Source of the DNA: Bog-756 sp036513075
GTDB lineage: Bacteria > Actinomycetota > Acidimicrobiia > Acidimicrobiales > RAAP-2
DNA: 51,908 nucleotides
Direction: 5' to 3'
NCBI GenBank assembly: GCA_036513075.1
Contig: DATBZS010000086.1
Location: 1-51,908 of the forward strand
The position numbers and the translations under genes are program-made. Below are positions 9,127-17,408 of the stretch, piece after piece. Under the pieces are notes generated by a model that saw only the letters and a list, made by a program, of their open reading frames with translations, was not told the DNA's origin and made no database searches. Numbering within the stretch: position 1 is the first letter of the stretch; the number at the start of each line of letters is the position of its first letter.

Positions 9127-10122
9127 TCAGCCGAATTCGATGGCGCTGTACTCGGACAGCTTGTGCAGCGGGTGCCGGGCGTCGATGAGGCGGACGGTAC
9201 CGGACTTGGACCGCATGACCAGCGACTGGGTGTTGGCGCCGAACTCGTCGTAGCGGACACCCTGGAGCAGCTCGCCGTCGGTGATCCCGGTGGCGGCGAA
9301 GAAGCAGTTGTCACCCCGCACCAGATCGTCGGTGGTGAGCACGTCGTCGAGGTCGTAGCCGAGGTCGAGTGCAGTCGTGCGCTCCGCCTCATCGCGGGGG
9401 TAGAGGCGACCCTGGATCTCGCCGCCCATGGATTTGAGGGCCGCGGCGGCAATGACGCCCTCGGGGGTCCCGCCGATGCCCACCAGCAGGTCGACGCCGG
9501 TGTCGGGCCAGGAGGTGGCAATGGCGCCGGCCACATCGCCGTCGGTGATGAGCCGGATCCGGGCGCCCGTGCTCCGTACCTCGGCGATCAGCTCCTCGTG
9601 GCGGGGACGGTCGAGGATGACGACGGTCAGGTCGCGCACCGAGGTGCCTTTGGCCTTGGCCACTGCGTCCAGGTTGTCCCTGATTGGCCGGGTGATGTCG
9701 ATGGCACCCACGGCCCGGGGCCCGACGGCCAGCTTCTCCATGTAGACACACGGGCCGGGGTCGAACATGGTGCCCTCCTCGGACACGGCGATCACCGCCA
9801 GCGCCCCGCCCCGGCCAAGGGCCGTCGAGGTCGTGCCGTCGATCGGGTCCACGGCGATGTCGGCCTTGGGCGGAGTCCCGTCTCCGATTCGCTCGCCGTT
9901 GAAGAGCATCGGGGCTTCGTCCTTCTCCCCTTCGCCGATGACCACCACGCCGTCCATGGCGATCGACGACAGCACGATCCGCATGGCGTTGACAGCAGCG
10001 CCGTCAGCCCCGTTCTTGTCGCCCCTGCCCATCCAGCGGGACGCAGCCAGTGCCGAGGCCTCGGTGACGCGGACGAGTTCCATGGCCAGATTGCGGTCCG
10101 GTGCCTGTGGGATGACGTTCAC
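9127..10122 (-). CDS. glpX: Fructose-1,6-bisphosphatase, class II
   Basis: This enzyme hydrolyses fructose-1,6-bisphosphate to fructose-6-phosphate in gluconeogenesis. The 331-aa product has the GlpX signatures: APDRNLAMELVRVTEASALA near the N-terminus, VVIGEGEKDEAPML and VDPIDGTTSTALGRGG (metal and phosphate site), then ITDGDVAGAIA and GIGGTPEGVIAAAALKSMGG. A longer frame runs to 10515, overlapping murA, and is not family-like. I placed the start at GTG 10122: TATCGT (10131-10136 on this strand) lies 8 nt before it. GTG 10128 and ATG 10083 are alternatives. Confidence 0.92.
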   Translation of the reverse strand: MNVIPQAPDRNLAMELVRVTEASALAASRWMGRGDKNGADGAAVNAMRIVLSSIAMDGVVVIGEGEKDEAPMLFNGERIGDGTPPKADIAVDPIDGTTSTALGRGGALAVIAVSEEGTMFDPGPCVYMEKLAVGPRAVGAIDITRPIRDNLDAVAKAKGTSVRDLTVVILDRPRHEELIAEVRSTGARIRLITDGDVAGAIATSWPDTGVDLLVGIGGTPEGVIAAAALKSMGGEIQGRLYPRDEAERTTALDLGYDLDDVLTTDDLVRGDNCFFAATGITDGELLQGVRYDEFGANTQSLVMRSKSGTVRLIDARHPLHKLSEYSAIEFG

Positions 10123-10272
10123 GGCCACCGACGATAGTGGCTGGCACCGGTCTCGGACGTCTCCAGGCCTTGCCGTCGGTCCCGGCGAGCGATGGAGGCG
10201 TCCGCGTGTCGTGGGGGACGCTCCGGGTCCCCGGTAGGCGGGGGATCGTCGGGTGGAGTGGTGGGTAGGGGC

Positions 10273-10278
10273 CATACT
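10273..10278 (+). promoter_or_regulatory. Candidate -10 element of murA
   Basis: CATACT lies 7 nt before the murA GTG, the spacing expected for a leaderless mRNA. It is a 4/6 match to TATAAT, weaker than the other sites listed. Confidence 0.4.
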
Positions 10279-10285
10279 GGGGCCC

Positions 10286-11566
10286 GTGGATCGCATCGTC
10301 GTCACCCCCAGCGGGCCGCTGTCGGGCACTGTCCGGGCGGGGGGTGCCAAGAACTCCGTCCTCAAGCTGATGGCTGCCTGCCTGCTGGCCGAAGGGCGCC
10401 ACGTCCTGACCAATGTGCCCCGGATCAGCGATGTCGACATCATGGCCGAGGTGCTCGGGGCCATGGGCGCCAGCGTGACCCGGGGTGACAAGCCGGACAT
10501 GCTCGTCGTGGACACGCCGGCCGAGCTGACCCCCGAGGCCCCCTACGAGCTGGTCGAAAAGATGCGCGCGTCGGTGGTGGTCCTCGGTCCACTCCTGACC
10601 CGGTGCGGCTGGGCCCAGGTATCGATGCCCGGGGGTGACGACTTCGGTCCCCGGCCGATCGACATGCACCTGCGGGCCCTCGAGGCCATGGGCGCCGATT
10701 TCGCCTCCTCGCACGGGAACGTCGAAGGTCGGGTGGAGTCGACCGTCGGCGGTGTCCCCCGACTCGTCGGGAACCGTGTGGTCCTCGAGTACCCGAGCCA
10801 CACCGGGACCGACAATGTGCTTATGGCCGCCGTGCTGGCCAAGGGCACCACCGTCATCGAGAACGCTGCCCGCGAGCCTGAGGTCCGCGACCTGGCTGAC
10901 TTCCTCAATGCCATGGGGGCGAGGATCAGTGGGGCGGGTACGTCGCGCATCGAGGTGGAGGGCGTCGACCGGCTCGAGCCCGCCTCCCACGCTGTCATCC
11001 CCGACCGGCTCGTGGTGGCCACCTTCCTGGTGGCGGCCGGGCTGACCGGCGGCGAGGTGACGGTCGAGGACGGCCGCCCCGAGCACATGGACATGCTGCT
11101 CCGGAAGCTGACTGCCACCGGCATGGAGATCACCTACGAGCCCGACGGCCTCCGGGCGACGGCGGCCGGGGTCGGCCGGCTGCAGAGCACCGACGTGGCC
11201 ACGCTGCCTTACCCGGGCTTCGCCACCGACTACAAGCCGCTGTTCGTCACGTTGTTGACCGTCGCCGAGGGCGTGGGCATCGTCACCGAAAACCTCTTCT
11301 TCGGCCGCTTCCGCTACGTCGAGGAGCTACGCCGGATGGGGGCCGAGATCCGCACCGAGGGCCATCACGCCGTAGTCCGGGGAGTGGGCCGGCTGTCCGG
11401 GGCGCCGGTGCGGGCATTCGATGTCCGGGCGGGAGCGGCCCTGGTGCTGGCCGGGCTGGTAGCCGACGGCGAGACAGTCATCAGCGATGCCCACCACATC
11501 GACCGCGGCTACGAAGACCTCGACGGCAAGCTCCGAACCCTCGGTGCCGATGTCGTGCGGGTCTGA
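10286..11566 (+). CDS. murA: UDP-N-acetylglucosamine 1-carboxyvinyltransferase
   Basis: This enzyme transfers enolpyruvate from PEP to UDP-GlcNAc, the first committed step of peptidoglycan synthesis, in the cytoplasm. The family signature AGGAKNSVLKLMAACLLAEG follows the start. The PEP-site loop reads PGGDDFGPRP, with Asp118 (10637-10639) where E. coli has the fosfomycin-sensitive Cys115; M. tuberculosis MurA likewise has Asp. The basic segment VEKMRASVVVLGPLL and the late FATDYKPLFVTLL segment are intact. I chose GTG at 10286 over an upstream frame from 10253 because it matches the family N-terminus. The product is 426 aa. Confidence 0.95.
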   Translation: MDRIVVTPSGPLSGTVRAGGAKNSVLKLMAACLLAEGRHVLTNVPRISDVDIMAEVLGAMGASVTRGDKPDMLVVDTPAELTPEAPYELVEKMRASVVVLGPLLTRCGWAQVSMPGGDDFGPRPIDMHLRALEAMGADFASSHGNVEGRVESTVGGVPRLVGNRVVLEYPSHTGTDNVLMAAVLAKGTTVIENAAREPEVRDLADFLNAMGARISGAGTSRIEVEGVDRLEPASHAVIPDRLVVATFLVAAGLTGGEVTVEDGRPEHMDMLLRKLTATGMEITYEPDGLRATAAGVGRLQSTDVATLPYPGFATDYKPLFVTLLTVAEGVGIVTENLFFGRFRYVEELRRMGAEIRTEGHHAVVRGVGRLSGAPVRAFDVRAGAALVLAGLVADGETVISDAHHIDRGYEDLDGKLRTLGADVVRV

Positions 11567-11601
11567 CGATCCCGTCCCACCCCGGATACGCTCCTTCGGC
11601 C

Positions 11602-12579
11602 ATGGCCGCCCACCGATCCACCGATCCCGCGACGTTGTTCGACGCGGCACGCACCGGCGACCGGGTGGCCTTGCCCCGACTGCTGTCACTGGTCGAGCGC
11701 GGTGGAGACGGTGCCCGGGCAGTCGCCGCGATCGCCTACCACTCGCTCGACCAGGCGTACACGGTTGGAATCACCGGGGCGCCCGGTGCCGGCAAGTCGA
11801 CCCTCACCGACCAGCTCATCAACCGGGCCAGGACGCGTGGATTCGACGGCAGCGACCAGGTGGCCGTCCTGGCCATCGACCCGTCGTCACCGTTTTCCGG
11901 CGGGGCCATCCTGGGCGACCGGGTGCGGATGCAGAACCACGCCCTCGACGAAAAGGTCTTCATCCGCTCCATGGCCACCCGCGGCCACCTCGGCGGGCTG
12001 GCCGTGGCCGTGCCCGATGCCGTCCGGGTCCTCTCGGCCGTGGGCGTGCCCGTCGTGCTGGTCGAGACGGTGGGCGTCGGCCAGCAGGAGGTGGCAGTGG
12101 CCGCCGCCACCGACACGACCATCGTGGTGCTCAATCCGGGCTGGGGCGACGCCATCCAAGCCAACAAGGCCGGCCTGCTCGAGATCGCCGACCTCTTCGT
12201 CATCAACAAGGCCGACCGGCCCGGTGTCCGCGAGACCCGGCGCGACCTCGAACTCATGCTCGACCTGACCCAACTGGGCGACTGGCGCCCGCCCATCGTG
12301 GAGACGGTGGCACAGAACGGCGATGGGGTCGACGAGCTGTGGACGGCCATCACCGACCATCGCGCCCACCTGGTGGACAACGGTGAGCTCGAAGCGTTCC
12401 GCCGACAGCGCCAGACCCGCGAGTTCCACCAGATCCTGCTCGCCCGGGTGGAACAGCGGATCGACGCCCTGCTGACCGCCGACCGGTTTGCACCGTTGGT
12501 GGCCGAGATGTCCTCGGGCGCGCTCGACCCCTACGAGGCGGCCGACCGCCTGCTCGGTGGCCTGCTGCCCGAGGCCTGA
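11602..12579 (+). CDS. meaB: Methylmalonyl-CoA mutase-associated GTPase (MeaB/ArgK)
   Basis: This is a G3E P-loop GTPase that chaperones adenosylcobalamin loading and protects methylmalonyl-CoA mutase or a related acyl-CoA mutase. The Walker A motif is GITGAPGAGKSTL at about residues 54-66. The IDPSSPFSGGAILGDRVRM segment, the ETVGVGQQE switch and the FVINKADRPG base-recognition motif are typical of MeaB. The length of 325 aa is normal. No mutase gene is in the window, so its partner must lie elsewhere. TACGCT at 11587-11592 precedes the ATG by 9 nt, suggesting a nearly leaderless transcript. Confidence 0.92.
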   Translation: MAAHRSTDPATLFDAARTGDRVALPRLLSLVERGGDGARAVAAIAYHSLDQAYTVGITGAPGAGKSTLTDQLINRARTRGFDGSDQVAVLAIDPSSPFSGGAILGDRVRMQNHALDEKVFIRSMATRGHLGGLAVAVPDAVRVLSAVGVPVVLVETVGVGQQEVAVAAATDTTIVVLNPGWGDAIQANKAGLLEIADLFVINKADRPGVRETRRDLELMLDLTQLGDWRPPIVETVAQNGDGVDELWTAITDHRAHLVDNGELEAFRRQRQTREFHQILLARVEQRIDALLTADRFAPLVAEMSSGALDPYEAADRLLGGLLPEA

Positions 12580-12633
12580 CCGATGGCCGGGCCGGCCGCC
12601 GCCGGCCTCACCGGAACGGAGCGGACCGTCGGA

Positions 12634-12639
12634 TAGCGT
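12634..12639 (+). promoter_or_regulatory. -10 element of treS (leaderless)
   Basis: TAGCGT is followed by exactly 6 nt and then the GTG start at 12646, so transcription would begin at the start codon. No TTGACA-like -35 was found. Confidence 0.55.
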
Positions 12640-12645
12640 GCGCAG

Positions 12646-14343
12646 GTGACCGCCGTGCCGACACTGCCGACCGGGCCCCTCCCGCCGCCAGAGGATGATC
12701 CCCTCTGGTTCCAGCGCGCCGTCTTCTACGAGGTATTCATTCGCGGCTTCTTCGACGGCAACGACGACGGGGTGGGGGACATCCCGGGACTGATCGCCAA
12801 GCTCGACTACCTCCAGTGGCTTGGTGTCGCCTGCCTGTGGCTCCTGCCGTTCTACCCGTCGCCGCTGCGCGACGGCGGCTACGACATCAGCGACTACTTC
12901 TCGGTCCATCCTGAGTCGGGCACCGTATCCGACATCGAGAAACTCCTGGTCGAGGCCCATGCCCGGGGGATACGGGTCATCGCCGACCTCGTGATCAACC
13001 ACACGTCGGACCAGCACCCCTGGTTCATCGAGTCCCGCCAGAGCCGTGACAATCCGAAGGCCGACTGGTACGTGTGGAACGACGACGACCTGCGGTGGCC
13101 CGAGGCCCGGGTGGTGTTCGTTGACGTCGAGCGATCCAACTGGTCCTACGACGGCATGCGCGACCAGTACTACTGGCATCGTTTCTATGGCCACCAGCCC
13201 GACCTGAACTACGACAACCCCGACGTGGCCGATGCCATGCTCGAGGTGGTCCGGTTCTGGCTCGACCTCGGCCTCGATGGCTTCCGCCTCGACGCCGTCC
13301 CTTACCTGTACCAGCGGGACGGCACGGCGGGGGAGAACCTTCCCGAGACCCACGCCTTCATCAGGCGTGTCCGCGCCGAGCTCGACACCAACTACCCCGG
13401 ACGCATCCTGTTGGCCGAAGCCAACGGCTGGCCGGCCGACGTGGCCGACTACTTCGGAGACGACGACGAGTGCCACCTGTGCTTCAACTTCCCCCTCATG
13501 CCCCGGCTGTTCCTGGCCGTGCGGCGCGAGCAGGCCTATCCCATCACCGAGATCCTCTCCCAGACCCCCGAGGCGCCGCCCGGTGCCCAGTGGGCCATCT
13601 TCTTGCGGAACCACGACGAGCTGACCCTCGAGATGGTGACCGAGGAGGAGCGCGACTTCCTCTTCGCCGAGTACGCCAAGGACCCGCGCATGAAGCGGCA
13701 CATGGGTATCGGCCGGCGGCTGGCCCCCCTCCTCGACCGTGACCGGCGGCTGTCCGAGCTGCTGTTCTCGGTGCTGTTCACCCTGCGGGGCAGCCCGGTC
13801 CTCTACTACGGCGACGAGATCCAGATGGGCGACAACCTGTATCTCGGTGACCGCGACTCGGTACGGACCCCGATGCAGTGGTCACCCGACCGCAACGGCG
13901 GGTTCAGCCGGGCCGACTTCGCCCAGCTCTACCTGCCGCCGCTGATGGACCCCATCTACGGGTTCGCGGCCGTCAACGTCGAGGCCCAGCAACGTAATCC
14001 GAGCTCGTTCATCCACTGGATGCGCCGGATGCTGGCCGTCCGACGCGAGTTCCCGGTGTTCGGCACCGGCTCGGTGCAGATGGTGACCTCGGCCAACCCT
14101 TCGGTGCTCGCCTTCGTGCGGACCGACCGTCGGGCCGAGAGTTCCGATCGAGAGGTGGCCAACCCCGTGCTGTGCGTCCACAACCTCAGCCGGACGGCCC
14201 AGCCGGCCACCATCGATATCGCCGAATGGACGGGGCGCCAGCCTGTCGAGCTGCTCGGCCGGGTGGCCTTCCCCCTGATCGGGCCGGAGCCCTACCCGGT
14301 CACCCTCGGGCCCTACGGGTCGCTCAGCTTCGAGCTGGTCTAA
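12646..14343 (+). CDS. treS: Trehalose synthase (maltose glucosylmutase), GH13
   Basis: This GH13 enzyme isomerises maltose and trehalose, linking trehalose to glycogen metabolism. Catalytic residues by GH13 alignment are Asp216 (nucleophile, in GFRLDAVPYL), Glu258 (acid/base, in LLAEANGW) and Asp324 (in LRNHDEL). Region I is DLVINHTSDQHPWF. The start WFQRAVFYEVFIRGFFDGN and the ILLAEANGWPADVADYFGDD stretch are typical of TreS rather than amylase. The length of 565 aa fits a stand-alone TreS without a fused maltokinase. The start follows TAGCGT by 6 nt. Confidence 0.93.
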   Translation: MTAVPTLPTGPLPPPEDDPLWFQRAVFYEVFIRGFFDGNDDGVGDIPGLIAKLDYLQWLGVACLWLLPFYPSPLRDGGYDISDYFSVHPESGTVSDIEKLLVEAHARGIRVIADLVINHTSDQHPWFIESRQSRDNPKADWYVWNDDDLRWPEARVVFVDVERSNWSYDGMRDQYYWHRFYGHQPDLNYDNPDVADAMLEVVRFWLDLGLDGFRLDAVPYLYQRDGTAGENLPETHAFIRRVRAELDTNYPGRILLAEANGWPADVADYFGDDDECHLCFNFPLMPRLFLAVRREQAYPITEILSQTPEAPPGAQWAIFLRNHDELTLEMVTEEERDFLFAEYAKDPRMKRHMGIGRRLAPLLDRDRRLSELLFSVLFTLRGSPVLYYGDEIQMGDNLYLGDRDSVRTPMQWSPDRNGGFSRADFAQLYLPPLMDPIYGFAAVNVEAQQRNPSSFIHWMRRMLAVRREFPVFGTGSVQMVTSANPSVLAFVRTDRRAESSDREVANPVLCVHNLSRTAQPATIDIAEWTGRQPVELLGRVAFPLIGPEPYPVTLGPYGSLSFELV

Positions 14344-14382
14344 ACCTCTGCCTTCGAGCTGGCGCCCGGGATGGGATCCGGC

Positions 14383-15375
14383 TCAGCCCGTCTCGGCCAC
14401 CGGCATCGGTGCGGCCAGCTCCTCGGCCGCCTGCTCCGGGTTCACGATGTTGATGAGCACGCCGGTCCCGAGTTCGAAGCCGGCCACCGTGGTGAGCTTC
14501 GGGACCACGTGGACGTGCCAGTGGTAGGGCTCGGGAGCCCGGTAGGGGGCGGAGTGGAAGACCAGGTTGTAGGAGATATCACCGAGCACCGTGCGCAGCC
14601 GTCCGAGGGCGATCTTGAGGGCCCGGCCCACGGCCAACAGGTCGGTGGTCGGGCTGTGGTGCAGGTGGGGTCCATGGGCCCGGGGTATGACGAGCATCTC
14701 GTAGGGGGTGCCACTCCAGAAGGGGCAGACCACCAGGACCTGTTCGTCGGAGTAGACGACCCGGTAGCCGACGTTCTCCTCGGCGTCGACGGTGGTGCAC
14801 AGAAGGCACCGCCCGGCGAACCGGGCGAAACCGGCCTGCTCCTCGACAAGCTCGCGGGGGACGAACGACATCCCGAGCAACTGGCCGTGGGGGTGCTCGA
14901 TGCTGGCACCGGCCTCGCGGCCGGCGTTTACGATGGCCTGGCTGTAGCGCAGCCCGGGGATCTGGGCGTGCTGGCCGATCCGGTCGCTGATGGCCCGCAT
15001 CACCGCCCCGGTCTGGTCGTCGGTCAGCATCGACCACGAGTTCTGGTGGTCGGGGGAGAGGATGAGGACTTCGTGGATGCCGCCCGCGCTGGCCTGGGTG
15101 AAGACCGGGCCGCGGTTGGTGACCACGAACGGTGCGTCGCCCTCGAACGCCGGGTACTTGTTCGGGACGACCCGGACGAGCCAGGAACCGTCGGGACCGA
15201 GGGTCTCGAGGGTGGGGGAGGAGTCCTCCTCGTTGCCGGGGCAGAACGGGCAGGGTCGGGAGGTGTCGGCCTGGATCGATGCCATGCGTGGCAGGAAGGC
15301 CCGGGGGCGGTGGGCACGGTCGGTGCTGACCACCACCCAGCGTCCGGTGAGCGGATCGAGTCGGAGGTGGTTCAT
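14383..15375 (-). CDS. galT: Galactose-1-phosphate uridylyltransferase
   Basis: This HIT-superfamily nucleotidyltransferase exchanges UMP between UDP-glucose and galactose-1-phosphate in the Leloir pathway. Zinc ligands Cys42 and Cys45 lie in RPCPFCPGNEE. The catalytic HPH triad is at 161-163 (ASIEHPHGQLLG), and the second-half HWHVHVVPK motif is present. The start MNHLRLDPLTGRWVVVSTDR is canonical; the length is 330 aa. It is convergent with treS with only 39 bases between them. Some GalT-like enzymes use other sugar phosphates, so the exact sugar is not proven. Confidence 0.9.
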   Translation of the reverse strand: MNHLRLDPLTGRWVVVSTDRAHRPRAFLPRMASIQADTSRPCPFCPGNEEDSSPTLETLGPDGSWLVRVVPNKYPAFEGDAPFVVTNRGPVFTQASAGGIHEVLILSPDHQNSWSMLTDDQTGAVMRAISDRIGQHAQIPGLRYSQAIVNAGREAGASIEHPHGQLLGMSFVPRELVEEQAGFARFAGRCLLCTTVDAEENVGYRVVYSDEQVLVVCPFWSGTPYEMLVIPRAHGPHLHHSPTTDLLAVGRALKIALGRLRTVLGDISYNLVFHSAPYRAPEPYHWHVHVVPKLTTVAGFELGTGVLINIVNPEQAAEELAAPMPVAETG

Positions 15376-15563
15376 CAGAAGGGAGCGGCGCTCCTCAGCG
15401 ATCGTCGGTCATTTCTGCACACCTGCCTGCCACCTCGGTATTCGTCGTCGAAGCCCGGAACGGGCCTGCGTCATGCGAACGAAGATCGATCCGCACCCAA
15501 CCTAGCAATTCCGGGACCGGACTTGGCGCAGGGTCGGTCGGATGACGGCCGGCCGGGGGGTGC

Positions 15564-15569
15564 GAGAAT
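15564..15569 (+). promoter_or_regulatory. Candidate -10 element, leaderless
   Basis: GAGAAT lies exactly 6 nt before the GTG at 15576. The first base departs from TAnnnT, but the spacing matches the other leaderless sites. Confidence 0.4.
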
Positions 15570-15575
15570 CTCGGC

Positions 15576-16139
15576 GTGCCCCTCGCCGATCTGAGCGCCG
15601 CCACGGGGATGCTGGCCTCGGCCAACGACAGTTCGGTCGCCTATGACCTCGTCCTGCTCGCCCACGTGTTGAGTGCCCTGGCCGGAATGGTGGCCGTGGT
15701 GGCCGCCGGCGGGTTCGCCCTCGTGCTCCGTGCCGCCCTCCTGCGGGGCGGGCCGATGCCCGAGGCGCTCGCCCGCTACTACCGGCCCGGGGTCAACTGG
15801 GTGGGCCGGGTGCTGTTCGCGGTGCCGGTGTTCGGAGTGGCCCTGATCGCCATGAGCGGCGGCGAGTGGAACTGGTCCGACGGGTGGGTGTTGATGGGGC
15901 TGGCGATCTGGGCGGTGGTGGCGGTGGTGGCCGAGGCCGTGCTCTGGCCCGGCGAGCGGACCCTCCAGTTGGTGGTGGCCGACCGCGCCGCCACGTTGCC
16001 GGAGCCGACGCCGGCCACGGACGATGGCAGGGGCCCGGTGGGAGCCGACGCTGCACGGTGTCTGCAGGCGGGACTGGTCGGGATCGGCCTGGGCGCAGCC
16101 CTGTTGGTCGTCGGCTTCGTGATGGTCGTCAAGCCGTAG
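15576..16139 (+). CDS. Small integral membrane protein (DUF2269-like)
   Basis: This 187-aa membrane protein has four predicted hydrophobic segments, at about residues 22-50, 72-90, 98-120 and 163-185. A His lies early in the first (VLLAHVLSALAGM), a feature shared with DUF2269/CopD-like proteins. A polar loop of about 40 residues separates the third and fourth segments. The function is unknown and the family assignment is tentative. GTG at 15576 is supported by the spacing of the upstream hexamer. It is divergent from galT. Confidence 0.6.
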   Translation: MPLADLSAATGMLASANDSSVAYDLVLLAHVLSALAGMVAVVAAGGFALVLRAALLRGGPMPEALARYYRPGVNWVGRVLFAVPVFGVALIAMSGGEWNWSDGWVLMGLAIWAVVAVVAEAVLWPGERTLQLVVADRAATLPEPTPATDDGRGPVGADAARCLQAGLVGIGLGAALLVVGFVMVVKP

Positions 16140-16674
16140 GCGGGGGTGGCCGCGGCATATGGCCGCGCCGTCCCAGCCCGAGAGGCTCAGCCTGAAAAGC
16201 TGACGGGCAGGATCTCGAACATGTAACGGCCGGTCAGCTGGACCGGCGAGACGTAGCGCCCATCCGACGCAACCCGGATTGCGGGGCCGGTCGCCGAAGG
16301 ACATGGCGGCAAGCGTCCCATCGTGCTGTCGCAGAGCCACAGCCTGGGCGCGAGGGTGGCACCGGAGGTGGAGCGACGGTCGCGGGAGACCCGTCCGTAG
16401 GCCGTGCTCCCTCCGATGGAACCGCGGGCCGGGAGTGGACGGCAGAAGCCACGGCGCCCATAGGGTCGTCCCGGAGGAGATTCGGGCCGCCAAAACCGGC
16501 GGGAATGTTTCAAAACCTGATCGGGTTGGTCATGTATAGTTCCCGGAGGTGCAGACCAGTGGTCCGGGGGCTGGTCGGGGGTCCCGGAACGGACCGGGCA
16601 CAGCTGAAGAGGGACCGCAGGACCGACGGGCGCAGGACATGCCCGCCGCTCGATGCGGGAGAGGACGTGGTGAC
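16140..16674. other. 535-base leader/intergenic region before the sulfur operon
   Basis: No protein gene can be supported confidently. A hairpin CGCGGC/GCCGCG (16151-16156 and 16162-16167) follows the upstream gene and may terminate it. A minus-strand frame (16187-16513, TTG start) has a protein-like C-terminus but no start signal, and may be a remnant. Near the operon there is an imperfect palindrome AACCTGATCGGGTT (16514-16527), a -10-like TATAGT (16535-16540), and an open frame (ATG 16532 or GTG 16559 to stop 16676-16678) whose stop overlaps the cysH start as GTGA. Confidence 0.5.
16535..16540 (+). promoter_or_regulatory. -10 element of the cysH-sulfite reductase operon
   Basis: TATAGT is a 5/6 match to TATAAT and would give a transcript starting near 16547, with a leader of about 128 nt before cysH. 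A near-palindrome AACCTGATCGGGTT (16514-16527) ends 7 bp upstream and could bind a regulator. No clear -35 was seen. Confidence 0.5.
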
Positions 16675-17391
16675 GTGAAGCTCAGCGTGGTGGACAACCG
16701 GACGAGGCTGGCCGAACTGGCGGTGGACCCTGCCGTGGCCCAGCTGCGCAAGGAGATGGCCGAGCAGTCGGCGGCGTTCGAGACGGCACCCGCCGGCCTG
16801 GTCCTGGCCTGGGCCGTCGAGCGGTTCGGTCCCAAGTTGGCCATCTCGTGCTCGTTCCAGGAGGCCGTGCTGATCGACATCGCCGTGGCCGTCAACCCGG
16901 ACATCGAGGTGAACTTTCTCGATACCGGCTCTCACTTCGCCGAGACGCTCGAGTATGTCGAAACCGTGCGGTCCCGCTACGACCTGAACCTCACCGTCAC
17001 CCACCCGGTGGCCGGCGCCGAGGACCATCCCTGCGGCACGGCCCAGTGCTGCGAGTACCGCAAGGTCCGGCCCCTGCGCCAGGCCCTGTCCGGCAAGGAC
17101 GCCTGGATCACCGGACTCAAGCGCGACGACGCCCCGACGCGGCGTCATGCGCCGATCGTCGCCTACGACGCCTCGTGGGGCATGGTGAAGATCAACCCGC
17201 TGGCCACATGGACCCATCGGGACCTGGTCAGCTACGCACTTGACCACGACATCCCCCAGCACCCGCTTCGCTCCGAGGGCTACGTGTCCATCGGGTGCGC
17301 GCCGACCACCCGCCCGGTGGCCGAGGGGGAGAACCCGCGGGCCGGCCGGTGGGCCGACTCCGACAAGGTCGAGTGCGGGCTCCACGTCTGA
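16675..17391 (+). CDS. cysH: Adenylyl-sulfate (APS/PAPS) reductase with an atypical cluster motif
   Basis: This enzyme reduces activated sulfate to sulfite, the step before sulfite reductase. The 238-aa protein has the PP-loop start AISCSFQEAVL, the Cys125-Cys126 pair in QCCEYRKVRPL, which marks the [4Fe-4S] APS-reductase type, and the catalytic C-terminal Cys234 in ECGLHV. The second cluster pair, normally CxxC, reads GCAPTT here: Cys208 is present, but residue 211 is Thr (17305-17307). I chose GTG at 16675 because GAGAGGA precedes it and upstream residues are Gly/Arg-rich and unlike the family. The sulfite reductase follows after 17 nt. Confidence 0.88.
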   Translation: MKLSVVDNRTRLAELAVDPAVAQLRKEMAEQSAAFETAPAGLVLAWAVERFGPKLAISCSFQEAVLIDIAVAVNPDIEVNFLDTGSHFAETLEYVETVRSRYDLNLTVTHPVAGAEDHPCGTAQCCEYRKVRPLRQALSGKDAWITGLKRDDAPTRRHAPIVAYDASWGMVKINPLATWTHRDLVSYALDHDIPQHPLRSEGYVSIGCAPTTRPVAEGENPRAGRWADSDKVECGLHV

Positions 17392-17408
17392 CATGATCGG
17401 TAGTTGAG

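Noticed and set aside
9127..10515. Long minus-strand frame extending glpX into murA
   Set aside because: The extra 131 residues are Ser/Pro/Arg-rich, lie antisense to murA and have no GlpX similarity; the family start fits GTG 10122.
11887..13701. 604-codon minus-strand open frame
   Set aside because: It is antisense to meaB and treS, both strongly supported; composition (Gly, His, Val, Asp) is typical of a high-GC shadow frame.
16187..16513. 108-codon minus-strand frame before cysH
   Set aside because: The C-terminus looks somewhat protein-like, but the only starts are TTG or weak, the N-terminus is Arg/Pro-rich and there is no ribosome binding site. It may be a remnant; not called.
16549..16674. 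N-terminal extension of CysH from GTG 16549
   Set aside because: The extra 42 residues are Gly/Arg-rich and unlike the family; a good ribosome binding site precedes GTG 16675.
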